From positions 1 through 26,556 of the forward strand of contig CABUDI010000024.1 in assembly GCA_902490305.1 (NCBI GenBank): 26,556 nt of DNA. Direction: 5' to 3'. Under the pieces are notes generated by a model that worked only from the letters and a program-made list of their open reading frames with translations, ran no database searches and was not told the DNA's origin. The stretch comes from an uncultured Collinsella sp. GTDB lineage: Bacteria > Actinomycetota > Coriobacteriia > Coriobacteriales > Coriobacteriaceae. Made by a program: the position numbers and the translations under genes. This document shows, piece after piece, positions 6,869-13,680 of this stretch (its first letter is position 1; each line of letters opens with the position of its first letter).

Positions 6869-7912
6869 ATGGAAAAGCTCGATGTTGTGAATGCGGCGCT
6901 TGCCGCCCTGCGTGCTGGCGAGACGTGCGAGCTCGTGGTCGTGGCCGGCACGGCGGGGTCGTCGCCGCGCGGCGTGGGCGCCTGGATGGCCGTCTTTGCC
7001 GACGGCAGCCAGGCGGGCACTATCGGCGGCGGCAAGATTGAGCTCTTTGCGCTGGATGAGGCGCGCGAACTCCTGAGCGCGGGACAGTCGCGTCTGGTCC
7101 GCTACACCATGGGCGGCGAGAACTCCGATACCGGCATGATCTGCGGCGGAGCCATCTGCCTGTGCTATCTGCATCTGGATGCGACCCAGGCACCGTTGTT
7201 CCAGGAAATTGCCGACGTCTTGGTCTATCGGCGCATCGGCGACTTCGTCATCGACTTTGAGCCGTTTATCGCGAGCGCGCTCGAGGGCGATGTGGCCGAG
7301 TACCATGGCGAGGCATCGCGCCATACCATTGCGGGCTGCCCCGGGCTTTCACTGGTGGAGGAGGGGAGTAACGTCACCTACACTAACGCCGCCTCCGAGA
7401 TTCCTCCCGCGCACATCGAGACGCTCTGCCCCGAGGGCCTGACCTATATCTTTGGCTGCGGCCACGTGGGCGCCGCGACGGCGCGGGTGCTCATGGCGGC
7501 GGGCTTTGCCGTCGTGGCGTGCGACGACCGCCCCGGCACGCTGACCCCCGATTGGGTGCCCGGTGTCTACGACCGTCGTCTGGTCGACTACAAGAGCCTG
7601 AGCAAGCAGTGCCCCATCGGCCCGCGCGACCTGGTGGTCGTCGCCACGGCGGGTCACAAGTCCGATATCGACGTGGTGATTCAGGCCATGCGCGCCAAGC
7701 CTGCCTACCTGGGCTGTCTGGGTTCGCGCCGCAAGACGGCCTTTGTGCGTGCCCGCCTGGAGCAGGAAGGCTTTACGCAGGACCAGATCGACGAGCTGCA
7801 CCTTCCGATCGGCGTCGCCATCGAGGCCGAGGACCCCGAGGAGATCGCCATCTCCATCGCCGCCGAGATGATCCACCTGCGACGCACCAAACTCGTCCCC
7901 CGCAAGCGCTAA
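6869..7912 (+). CDS. xdhC: XdhC/CoxI-family molybdenum cofactor sulfurylation protein
   Basis: This 347-aa protein has the two XdhC-family domains. The N-terminal XdhC_CoxI part carries SSPRGVGAWM (31-40), GTIGGGKIE (50-58) and the GMICGG motif (89-94). The C-terminal Rossmann domain begins with GCGHVGAATARVL (196-208) and ends with the conserved LHLPIGV and EIAISIAAEM segments. XdhC proteins bind the molybdenum cofactor and help load its terminal sulfur ligand before insertion into xanthine-dehydrogenase-type enzymes; beside yqeB and yqeC, selenium loading is an attractive inference. It starts 9 bp after yqeB. The palindromic repeat copy 2 lies just downstream, and no classical terminator was seen. 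Confidence 0.88.
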   Translation: MEKLDVVNAALAALRAGETCELVVVAGTAGSSPRGVGAWMAVFADGSQAGTIGGGKIELFALDEARELLSAGQSRLVRYTMGGENSDTGMICGGAICLCYLHLDATQAPLFQEIADVLVYRRIGDFVIDFEPFIASALEGDVAEYHGEASRHTIAGCPGLSLVEEGSNVTYTNAASEIPPAHIETLCPEGLTYIFGCGHVGAATARVLMAAGFAVVACDDRPGTLTPDWVPGVYDRRLVDYKSLSKQCPIGPRDLVVVATAGHKSDIDVVIQAMRAKPAYLGCLGSRRKTAFVRARLEQEGFTQDQIDELHLPIGVAIEAEDPEEIAISIAAEMIHLRRTKLVPRKR

Positions 7913-7929
7913 TCGCATCCCCACCAATA

Positions 7930-7996
7930 AGTTGCGGTGAAATACGGATTGTTTAAGCCTGTTAGGCCGCCCAACAGTCCCTATTTCACCGCAACT
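7930..7996. repeat. Long palindromic repeat, copy 2
   Basis: The 24-bp arms (7930-7953 and 7973-7996) differ by one mismatch and one G-T pair. They share the core AGTTGCGGTGAAATACGGA with copy 1 at 5139. A weaker outer stem extends to about 7924-8005. The centre holds its own small stem (GCCT 7957-7960 with AGGC 7964-7967). Arms are conserved between copies while centres differ, as expected if the structure is under selection. Confidence 0.88.
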
Positions 7997-8057
7997 GCTT
8001 GTTGGGACCCATTTGTGCGGGGGAGTTGTGGAGTTGTGCAGGCAGACGAGGTTTTTC

Positions 8058-8086
8058 TGGAAATACGCTCACGATGCGCGTATAGT
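8058..8086 (+). promoter_or_regulatory. Promoter of the rplE-rplQ cluster
   Basis: TGGAAA (8058-8063, 4 of 6 to the -35 consensus) lies exactly 17 bp before TATAGT (8081-8086, 5 of 6 to the -10). Transcription would start near 8093 and leave a leader of about 130 bases before rplE. The stretch 7913-8223 holds no gene: only the repeat, this promoter and the leader. Confidence 0.6.
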
Positions 8087-8103
8087 ACCGATTGTTTTGT
8101 CGG

Positions 8104-8198
8104 CTCCTGCTGCGTCGAGTCCAAACCGCAAAATGCCATGAGCGGCGCGGATGCAGCCAGGAGGCACGAGGACAACCCATCGTGGCCACGCCCCGTGC
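8104..8198 (+). promoter_or_regulatory. Structured rplE leader, candidate ribosomal-protein leader RNA
   Basis: A long helix pairs 8104-8116 with 8150-8163 (13 bp, one bulged C and one G-U), capped by an inner stem CCGC 8126-8129 with GCGG 8142-8145. A second stem pairs GCACG 8164-8168 with CGTGC 8194-8198. An alternative pairing, CACGA 8165-8169 with TCGTG 8180-8184, excludes it. It precedes the rplE ribosome binding site directly. Function as an autoregulatory site is inferred from position and structure only. Confidence 0.45.
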
Positions 8199-8223
8199 TT
8201 AAAACCCCAAGAAGGAGTGAACA

Positions 8224-8781
8224 ATGGCAGAAGAGAAGTATGTGCCGCGTCTGAAGACCAAGTACAACAACGAGGTCAAGCAGCAGCTTCAGGACAAGTT
8301 CCAGTACGAGAACGTCATGATGATCCCCAAGTTTGAGAAGATCGTCGTGAACATGGGTGTCGGCGAGGCCGCTACCGATTCCAAGGCCATCGACGGTGCC
8401 GTGCGCGACCTGCGCGCCATCACCGGACAGCAGCCGATGATCACCCGTGCCCGTAAGTCCATCGCTACCTTCCGCCTGCGCGCTGGTATGCCGATCGGCT
8501 GCAAGGTTACCCTGCGTGGCGACCGTATGTGGGAGTTCTTCGATCGTCTGACCTCCGTCGCGATCCCCCGTATCCGCGACTTCCGCGGCATTTCCGCCAA
8601 GAGCTTCGACGGCCGTGGTAACTTCTCCATGGGCGTCACCGAGCAGCTCATCTTCCCCGAGATCGACTTCGATTCCGTCGATCACCAGCGTGGTATGGAC
8701 ATCACTTTCGTGACCACCGCCAACACCGATGAGGAGGCCAAGGCCCTTCTGGACGCCTTCGGTTTCCCGTTCAAGAAATAG
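8224..8781 (+). CDS. rplE: 50S ribosomal protein L5
   Basis: This 185-aa protein is L5, which binds 5S rRNA and forms part of the central protuberance, contacting tRNA and the small subunit. Recognisable family segments include MMIPKFEKIVVNMGVGEA near 36-53, KSIATFRLR near 78-86 and the GRGNFSMGVTEQLIFPEI stretch near 129-146. Length is normal. AAGGAG at 8212-8217 precedes the ATG. It is the first gene of this ribosomal cluster; in most bacteria rplN and rplX come before it, but here a promoter, a structured leader and a catabolic cluster do. Confidence 0.98.
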   Translation: MAEEKYVPRLKTKYNNEVKQQLQDKFQYENVMMIPKFEKIVVNMGVGEAATDSKAIDGAVRDLRAITGQQPMITRARKSIATFRLRAGMPIGCKVTLRGDRMWEFFDRLTSVAIPRIRDFRGISAKSFDGRGNFSMGVTEQLIFPEIDFDSVDHQRGMDITFVTTANTDEEAKALLDAFGFPFKK

Positions 8782-8796
8782 GTTCACCTGCCCTAT

Positions 8797-8826
8797 AAGC
8801 GCCGTTCCCACAAGGGGGCGGCGCTT
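8797..8826 (+). other. Hairpin between rplE and rpsN
   Basis: AAGCGCCG (8797-8804) and CGGCGCTT (8819-8826) form a perfect 8-bp stem with a 14-nt loop. No T run follows, so a full terminator is unlikely. It may be a processing, stability or translational control site. Confidence 0.5.
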
Positions 8827-8860
8827 GGGGCGAACAATACTCTATGTGAGGAGGATATAA

Positions 8861-9046
8861 GTGGCTAAGACATCGATGATCGTCAAGTGCAATCGCAAGC
8901 AGAAGTTCTCTACTCGTGAGTACACGCGCTGCCAGCGCTGCGGCCGTCCGCACTCTGTGTACCGCAAGTTTGGCCTGTGCCGTGTCTGCTTCCGCGAGCT
9001 TGCACTCAAGGGCGAGCTTCCCGGCGTTAAGAAGGCCAGCTGGTAA
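8861..9046 (+). CDS. rpsN: 30S ribosomal protein S14, zinc type
   Basis: This 61-aa protein is the short zinc-binding form of S14 (type Z), with the Cys4 site C24, C27, C40 and C43. S14 lies in the head of the small subunit and helps its late assembly. The start is GTG, directly after the strong GAGGAGGATATAA site (GAGGAG near 8849-8854). The long zinc-free paralogue used under zinc limitation is not in the window. Confidence 0.97.
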   Translation: MAKTSMIVKCNRKQKFSTREYTRCQRCGRPHSVYRKFGLCRVCFRELALKGELPGVKKASW

Positions 9047-9165
9047 GTCACTACCAGCGTTTCAAGCATCAGTTTGGAACAGGGAAAACGCGCTAAAAAG
9101 GCTTTGCCGTTAAGGGCGGCGAAGAACCAAGAGCACGTGTTCATCAAGAACGAAGGAGAATCTGT

Positions 9166-9564
9166 ATGAACCTTACAGACCCGATCGCAGATATGCTTAC
9201 GCGCATCCGTAACGCTAACTCTGTGAACAAGGCCACGGTCTCCATGCCGAGCAGCAAGAAGCTCGTCGAGATCGCTCGTGTTCTGCACGAGGAGGGCTAC
9301 ATCGAGGGCTACGATGTCGAGGACACCGTTCCCCAGAAGACTCTGCACATCACGCTTAAGTATGGTCCCAAGAAGGCTAAGGTCATCAACGGCATCCGCC
9401 GCATTTCCAAGCCGGGCCTGCGTAAGTACACCGGCGTTGCCGACATGCCCCGCGTCCGCGGTGGCCTTGGTACCGCCATTATTTCCACCAGCCATGGCGT
9501 CATGACCGACCGCGATGCTCGCAAGCACAACGTCGGCGGCGAGATCATCGCTTACGTCTGGTAA
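9166..9564 (+). CDS. rpsH: 30S ribosomal protein S8
   Basis: This 132-aa protein is S8, a primary 16S rRNA binder of the central domain. The N terminus DPIADMLTRIRNA (5-17) and the C-terminal STSHGVMTDRDARKHNVGGE region are diagnostic. In E. coli S8 also represses the spc operon by binding mRNA at the rplE start, which makes the rplE leader here of interest. The ATG follows GAAGGAGA near 9150-9157. The 119-bp gap before it contains only a small GCCG/CGGC stem near 9110-9124. Confidence 0.98.
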   Translation: MNLTDPIADMLTRIRNANSVNKATVSMPSSKKLVEIARVLHEEGYIEGYDVEDTVPQKTLHITLKYGPKKAKVINGIRRISKPGLRKYTGVADMPRVRGGLGTAIISTSHGVMTDRDARKHNVGGEIIAYVW

Positions 9565-9597
9565 TTCGCTCGGTAGGTAGAAGGAAAGGAGATCACC

Positions 9598-10134
9598 GTG
9601 TCTCGTATCGGTAATAAGCCTGTCCAGATTCCCGCCGGAGTCGAAGTGGCAGTCAACGGCAACAACGTTGTCGTCAAGGGCCCCAAGGGCCAGCTCGAGC
9701 TCGATGTCTTTGAGAAGCTCGCTATCAACGTCGAGGACAACGTCCTCACCGTTTCCCGTCCCGACGACGAGCGTGAGACCCGTGCCCGCCACGGCCTCAC
9801 CCGCGCCCTCATCCACAACATGGTTGTTGGCGTTTCCGAGGGCTTCGAGAAGAAGCTCGAGCTCGCCGGCGTCGGTTACCGCGTGCAGCAGAAGGGCAAG
9901 AACCTCGAGTTCTCCCTGGGCTTCTCGCACCCCGTGATCGTCGAGGCTCCCGAGGGCATCACCTTCGAGGTTCCCGACAACACCCACGTGAACGTCAAGG
10001 GTATCAACAAGCAGCAGGTCGGTCAGATTGCCGCTGAGATCCGCGGCCATCGTCCTCCCGAGCCTTACAAGGGCAAGGGTATCCACTACGTTGGCGAGCA
10101 CATCCGCCGCAAGCTGGGTAAGGCCGCCAAGTAG
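9598..10134 (+). CDS. rplF: 50S ribosomal protein L6
   Basis: This 178-aa protein is L6, which binds near the sarcin-ricin region of 23S rRNA, close to the factor-binding site. It has the usual two repeated domains. MSRIGNKPVQIPAGV at the start and the conserved EPYKGKGIHYVGE region near 154-166 are clear. The start is GTG, behind AAGGAAAGGAG (about 9581-9591). Length is normal. Confidence 0.98.
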   Translation: MSRIGNKPVQIPAGVEVAVNGNNVVVKGPKGQLELDVFEKLAINVEDNVLTVSRPDDERETRARHGLTRALIHNMVVGVSEGFEKKLELAGVGYRVQQKGKNLEFSLGFSHPVIVEAPEGITFEVPDNTHVNVKGINKQQVGQIAAEIRGHRPPEPYKGKGIHYVGEHIRRKLGKAAK

Positions 10135-10159
10135 TCGTAACCGACTCACTCGCATAAGA

Positions 10160-10181
10160 CCAGCACCCCGTCAGGTGCTGG
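10160..10181 (+). other. Hairpin between rplF and rplR
   Basis: CCAGCACC (10160-10167) and GGTGCTGG (10174-10181) form a perfect 8-bp stem with a 6-nt loop. A short T run (10193-10197) comes only 12 bases later, so it is not a standard terminator. It ends 28 bases before rplR and could limit readthrough or protect the mRNA. Confidence 0.5.
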
Positions 10182-10209
10182 CAAGATCAACCTTTTTAGG
10201 AGTTTACGT

Positions 10210-10578
10210 ATGAACAAGCATAAGGCGAAGCTGGAAGGCCTCAAGCGTCGTCAGCGTCGTGTTCGCGGCAAGGTCTCGGGTACCTCCGAGCGTCCGCGTC
10301 TTCGCGTGACCCGTACTAACGCCAACATCTATGCCCAGATCATCGACGACAGCAAGGGCTCCAGCCTGACGCTCGTCTCCGCCTCGACCCTCGAGGCCGA
10401 GTTCAAGGGCACCCACACCTCGAACAAGGAGGCTGCGGAGAAGGTCGGTCAGCTCGTTGGCAAGCGCGCCATCGAGGCCGGCATCACCAAGGTCGCCTTC
10501 GATCGTGGTGGCCGTATCTACCATGGCCGCGTCAAGGCCCTCGCCGACGGTGCTCGTGCCGCCGGTCTCGAGTTCTAG
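10210..10578 (+). CDS. rplR: 50S ribosomal protein L18
   Basis: This 122-aa protein is L18, which binds 5S rRNA together with L5. The basic N terminus (KHKAKLEGLKRRQRRVRGK) and the C-terminal FDRGGRIYHGRVKALADGAR segment are typical. The region TSERPRLRVTRTNANIYAQIIDD is the family core. TTTAGGAG at about 10195-10202 precedes the ATG. It is 14 bp from rpsE. Confidence 0.98.
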   Translation: MNKHKAKLEGLKRRQRRVRGKVSGTSERPRLRVTRTNANIYAQIIDDSKGSSLTLVSASTLEAEFKGTHTSNKEAAEKVGQLVGKRAIEAGITKVAFDRGGRIYHGRVKALADGARAAGLEF

Positions 10579-10592
10579 GAGGTATGTAGCAC

Positions 10593-11117
10593 ATGGCTCG
10601 TAATCAGAAGCAGCAGCGCGAGGCCTCCGAGTTCGAGGAGCGCGTCGTTTACATCAACCGCGTGTCGAAGACCGTCAAGGGTGGTCGTCGCATGAGCCTC
10701 GTCGCTCTCGTCGTCGTTGGCGACGGCAAGGGCAACGTCGGCGTTGGCATGGGCAAGTCCGCTGAGGTGCCCATGGCCATCTCCAAGGCATCTCTCGATG
10801 CCAAGAAGAACATGTTCCACGTGCCGGTGACCGAGCAGGGCACCATCCCGCACGAGGTTCTCGGCCACTTTGGTGCCGGCCGCATCATCATCAAGCCCGC
10901 TGTCGAGGGTACCGGCGTTATCGCCGGCGGCGCTGTGCGTCCCCTCTTTGAGCTTGCTGGCATCAAGAACGTCCTGTCCAAGTCCCTCGGTACCGACAAC
11001 GGCCTCAACATCATCAAGGCTGCCGTCGAGGGCCTCAAGGAGCTCTCCAGCCCTGAGGACGTCGCGGCTCGCCGTGGCCTGACGGTCTCCGAGATGTTCG
11101 TCGGTAAGGAGAACTAA
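10593..11117 (+). CDS. rpsE: 30S ribosomal protein S5
   Basis: This 174-aa protein is S5, a fidelity protein at the mRNA entry side of the small subunit. The double-stranded RNA-binding-like N-terminal domain (EERVVYINRVSKTVKGGRR, about 15-33) and the C-terminal GTGVIAGGAVRPLFELAGI segment are diagnostic. GGAGG at 10577-10581, overlapping the rplR stop, is the ribosome binding site, so the two genes are tightly coupled. Confidence 0.98.
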   Translation: MARNQKQQREASEFEERVVYINRVSKTVKGGRRMSLVALVVVGDGKGNVGVGMGKSAEVPMAISKASLDAKKNMFHVPVTEQGTIPHEVLGHFGAGRIIIKPAVEGTGVIAGGAVRPLFELAGIKNVLSKSLGTDNGLNIIKAAVEGLKELSSPEDVAARRGLTVSEMFVGKEN

Positions 11118-11119
11118 GC

Positions 11120-11302
11120 ATGGCTGACACCATCAAGATCAAGCAGGTCCGCAGCACCAACGGTTGCAAGCAGGACCAGGTCCGTACTGTCCGTGCCCTC
11201 GGTCTCCACAGGATCCGCGAGGTTCGCGAGATTGCTGACAACGAGTCCGTCCGCGGCATGATCTTCAAGGTCAAGCACCTTGTCGAGATTGTAGAGGAGT
11301 AG
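11120..11302 (+). CDS. rpmD: 50S ribosomal protein L30
   Basis: This 60-aa protein is L30, a small late-assembling large-subunit protein. IKIKQVRSTNG at the start and the TVRALGLHRI and NESVRGMIFKVKHLVE segments match the family. It begins 2 bp after the rpsE stop, with AAGGAG (11106-11111) inside the end of rpsE, indicating translational coupling. Confidence 0.97.
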   Translation: MADTIKIKQVRSTNGCKQDQVRTVRALGLHRIREVREIADNESVRGMIFKVKHLVEIVEE

Positions 11303-11305
11303 CAA

Positions 11306-11755
11306 ATGCAGCTTCACGATCTTACTCCCGCGCCCGGTTCCACCAAGAACCGCAAGCGCGTCGGCCGTGGCAATTCTTCGGGTCACGGCACCACTTCTGG
11401 CCGCGGCCAGAAGGGCCAGGGTTCCCGCTCTGGCGGCACCAAGGGTGCCGGCTTCGAGGGCGGCCAGACTCCGCTGGCCATGCGCCTGCCCAAGCTTCCG
11501 GGCTTCCGCAACCCCCGTCGTATCGAGTACACCGCCGTTAACGTTGAGCGTCTCGAGCGTAAGTTCGAGGACGGCGCTGTGATCGACGGTGCCGCTCTTA
11601 AGGCCGCTCGCATCACCAAGAGCGAGTTCGAGCCCGTCAAGGTGCTCGGCAATGGTGAGCTCACCAAGAAGTTCACGGTCAAGGTCGACAAGGTCAGCGC
11701 TTCTGCGCAGGCCAAGATCGAGGCCGCCGGCGGAAAGGTCGAGCTGCCGTGCTAA
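11306..11755 (+). CDS. rplO: 50S ribosomal protein L15
   Basis: This 149-aa protein is L15, a 23S rRNA binder needed in large-subunit assembly. The flexible basic Gly-rich N-terminal arm (KNRKRVGRGNSSGHGTTSGR, about 15-34) and the following GFEGGQTPLAMRLPK are typical. It starts 3 bp after rpmD, with GAGGAG overlapping the rpmD stop. Its last seven bases overlap the secY start. Confidence 0.98.
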   Translation: MQLHDLTPAPGSTKNRKRVGRGNSSGHGTTSGRGQKGQGSRSGGTKGAGFEGGQTPLAMRLPKLPGFRNPRRIEYTAVNVERLERKFEDGAVIDGAALKAARITKSEFEPVKVLGNGELTKKFTVKVDKVSASAQAKIEAAGGKVELPC

Positions 11756-13035
11756 ATGGTCTTAAGAATGCTTTCCGCATCAAAGAATTGCGCGAAAAGA
11801 TTCTTTTTACCATAGCTATGCTCGTCGTGTACCGCATTGGTGCGCACGTTCCTGTGCCCGGCATTCCCTTCCAGGGGATGCTGGGCCTTTTCTCGACCGA
11901 TAACAATTCGGTCGCCGCAGGTGCTATGGCCCTCCTGAATCTTTTCTCTGGCGGCGCGTTGAGCTATGTGTCGGTGTTTTCGCTGGGCATCATGCCTTAC
12001 ATCACCAGCTCGATCATCCTCCAGATGCTCCAGGCCGTCGTGCCTTCCCTGCATGAGCTTGCCCGCGAGGGCGAGGTCGGTCAGACCAAGATTACGCAGT
12101 ATTCGCGTTACCTCACCCTGGCTCTGGCAATCCTCAACTCCGTGGGTTACCTCTTCCTCTTTAAGAGCTTCGGCATCAGCTTCAATGGCGCCGGCGCTCC
12201 CGAGATCATCTTCGACCTCATGATCGTCGGTACGCTCACCGCGGGCGCCATGCTGATCATGTGGATTGGTGAGCTCATCACCCAGCGCGGTATCGGCAAT
12301 GGCATGTCGCTGATCATCTTCGCGAACATCATGGCCGGTCTGCCGCAGGCTATCTTCTCCAGCACCGAGGGCAACGCCGGTGGCATCATCACCATGGTGA
12401 TCATCTGCGCCATCATCCTGCTGGTTATCCCGCTGATTGTTTTCCTTGAGCGCGGCCAGCGCCGCATCCCGGTCTCCTACGCTAAGCGCGTCGTGGGCCG
12501 TCGCATGATGGGTGGCCAGACCACCTACCTGCCCATCAAGGTCAACACCGCGGGTGTCGTGCCGATCATCTTCGCTTCGGCGCTGCTGTACTTCCCGGCT
12601 CAGATTGCCGTGTTCTTCCCCGGCATCGGCTGGATTCAGGCAGTTGCCTCCGCGCTTTCGACCGGTTGGCTCAACTGGGTGCTTAACGTTGTCCTCATCG
12701 TGTTCTTCGCGTACTTCTACACCTCCATGGTGTTCAACCCCGATGACACGGCCGATAACCTTAAGAAGCAGGGCGGCTTTATTCCGGGCGTCCGTCCGGG
12801 TAGGGCTACCGCGGCCTACATCAAGAACGCGCTCAACAAGATCACGCTTCCCAGCGCTGTCTTTTTGGCGCTCATCGCCATCGTGCCTTCGATCATCTTC
12901 TCCTTCACGGGTAACCATCTGATCCAGGCATTTGGCGGCACGTCCATCCTCATCATGGTCGGCGTCGTGCTTGACACGGTCGATAAGCTCGAAGGCCAGA
13001 TCAAGATGTATGATTACGATGGATTCTTTAAATAG
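11749..13035 (+). CDS. secY: SecY, protein translocase channel subunit
   Basis: This 428-aa integral membrane protein is the channel-forming subunit of the Sec translocon. About ten hydrophobic membrane segments run from residue 20 to 400. The N terminus MLNGLKNAFRIKELREKILFT, the plug-region stretch near 60-70 and the basic loop ERGQRRIPVSYAKRV (about 235-249) are characteristic. The start is GTG at 11749, overlapping the rplO stop by 7 bp; the ATG at 11756 is out of frame. GGAAAGG at 11732-11738 is suitably spaced. Adk follows after 18 bp, the standard neighbour. Confidence 0.97.
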   Translation: MLNGLKNAFRIKELREKILFTIAMLVVYRIGAHVPVPGIPFQGMLGLFSTDNNSVAAGAMALLNLFSGGALSYVSVFSLGIMPYITSSIILQMLQAVVPSLHELAREGEVGQTKITQYSRYLTLALAILNSVGYLFLFKSFGISFNGAGAPEIIFDLMIVGTLTAGAMLIMWIGELITQRGIGNGMSLIIFANIMAGLPQAIFSSTEGNAGGIITMVIICAIILLVIPLIVFLERGQRRIPVSYAKRVVGRRMMGGQTTYLPIKVNTAGVVPIIFASALLYFPAQIAVFFPGIGWIQAVASALSTGWLNWVLNVVLIVFFAYFYTSMVFNPDDTADNLKKQGGFIPGVRPGRATAAYIKNALNKITLPSAVFLALIAIVPSIIFSFTGNHLIQAFGGTSILIMVGVVLDTVDKLEGQIKMYDYDGFFK

Positions 13036-13053
13036 GCTAGAGGAGGATTGCTC

Positions 13054-13680
13054 ATGAACCTCGTATTGCTCGGAGCTCCGGGTGCCGGTAAGGGCACCGT
13101 CGCACAGGAGCTCGTCGCCGAGTTTGGCGTCGCCCATATTTCCACGGGCGACCTGCTGCGTGCTGCCGTCAAGGGTGGCACCGAGCTTGGTATTCAGGCT
13201 AAGAAGTACATGGACGCTGGCGAGCTCGTTCCCGACCAGCTCGTGATCGACCTTGTCAAGGAGCGCCTTGCCGCCGATGACGCCCAGCAGGGCTTCATCC
13301 TCGACGGCTTCCCGCGCAACACCGCCCAGGCTGTGACGCTCGATTCCGAGCTCTCCGCCATGGGTCGCGAGATCGATTGCGCCCTTCTGGTCGATGTGGC
13401 CCCCGAGGTCATTATCGATCGTCTGTCTTCGCGTCGCACCTGCCGCGCCTGCGGTTACACCGGCACCGCTGCCGATGCCACCTGCCCCAAGTGCGGTGGC
13501 GAGATGTATCAGCGCGACGACGACAAGCCCGAGACCATCAAGAACCGTCTCGACGTCTACGAGAAGTCCACGAGCCCGCTCGTTGACTACTATCGTGGCC
13601 AGGGTCTGCTCAAGTCGGTCAACGGTGACCAGGCTCGCGAGACCGTGTACGGGGATGTCAAAGAGGCTCTCGGTCTATGA
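13054..13680 (+). CDS. adk: Adenylate kinase
   Basis: This 208-aa protein converts ATP and AMP to two ADP. The P-loop GAPGAGKGT is at 7-15, the AMP-binding region around STGDLLR at 30-36 and DGFPRN at 84-89. The LID carries four cysteines (C130, C133, C144, C147), so it should bind zinc, although the 10-residue spacing between the pairs is shorter than the 16 of Bacillus enzymes. The ATG at 13054 is chosen over the TTG at 13048 because AGGAGG (13041-13046) is 7 bases from the ATG and the protein then starts MNLVLLG as in the family. The stop overlaps the map start by 4 bp. Confidence 0.97.
   Translation: MNLVLLGAPGAGKGTVAQELVAEFGVAHISTGDLLRAAVKGGTELGIQAKKYMDAGELVPDQLVIDLVKERLAADDAQQGFILDGFPRNTAQAVTLDSELSAMGREIDCALLVDVAPEVIIDRLSSRRTCRACGYTGTAADATCPKCGGEMYQRDDDKPETIKNRLDVYEKSTSPLVDYYRGQGLLKSVNGDQARETVYGDVKEALGL

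Noticed and set aside
7937..8254. Small plus-strand frame over the palindromic repeat and the rplE leader
   Set aside because: Its start lies inside the repeat, it lacks a ribosome binding site, and it overlaps rplE in another frame.
11752..13137. Long minus-strand open frame opposite secY (and similar ones opposite ygeY, ygeW, the hydantoinase, rpoA and tyrS)
   Set aside because: These are shadows from GC-rich codon bias of well-identified plus-strand genes. Their translations are low-complexity and rich in His, Asp, Gly and Leu with no family features.
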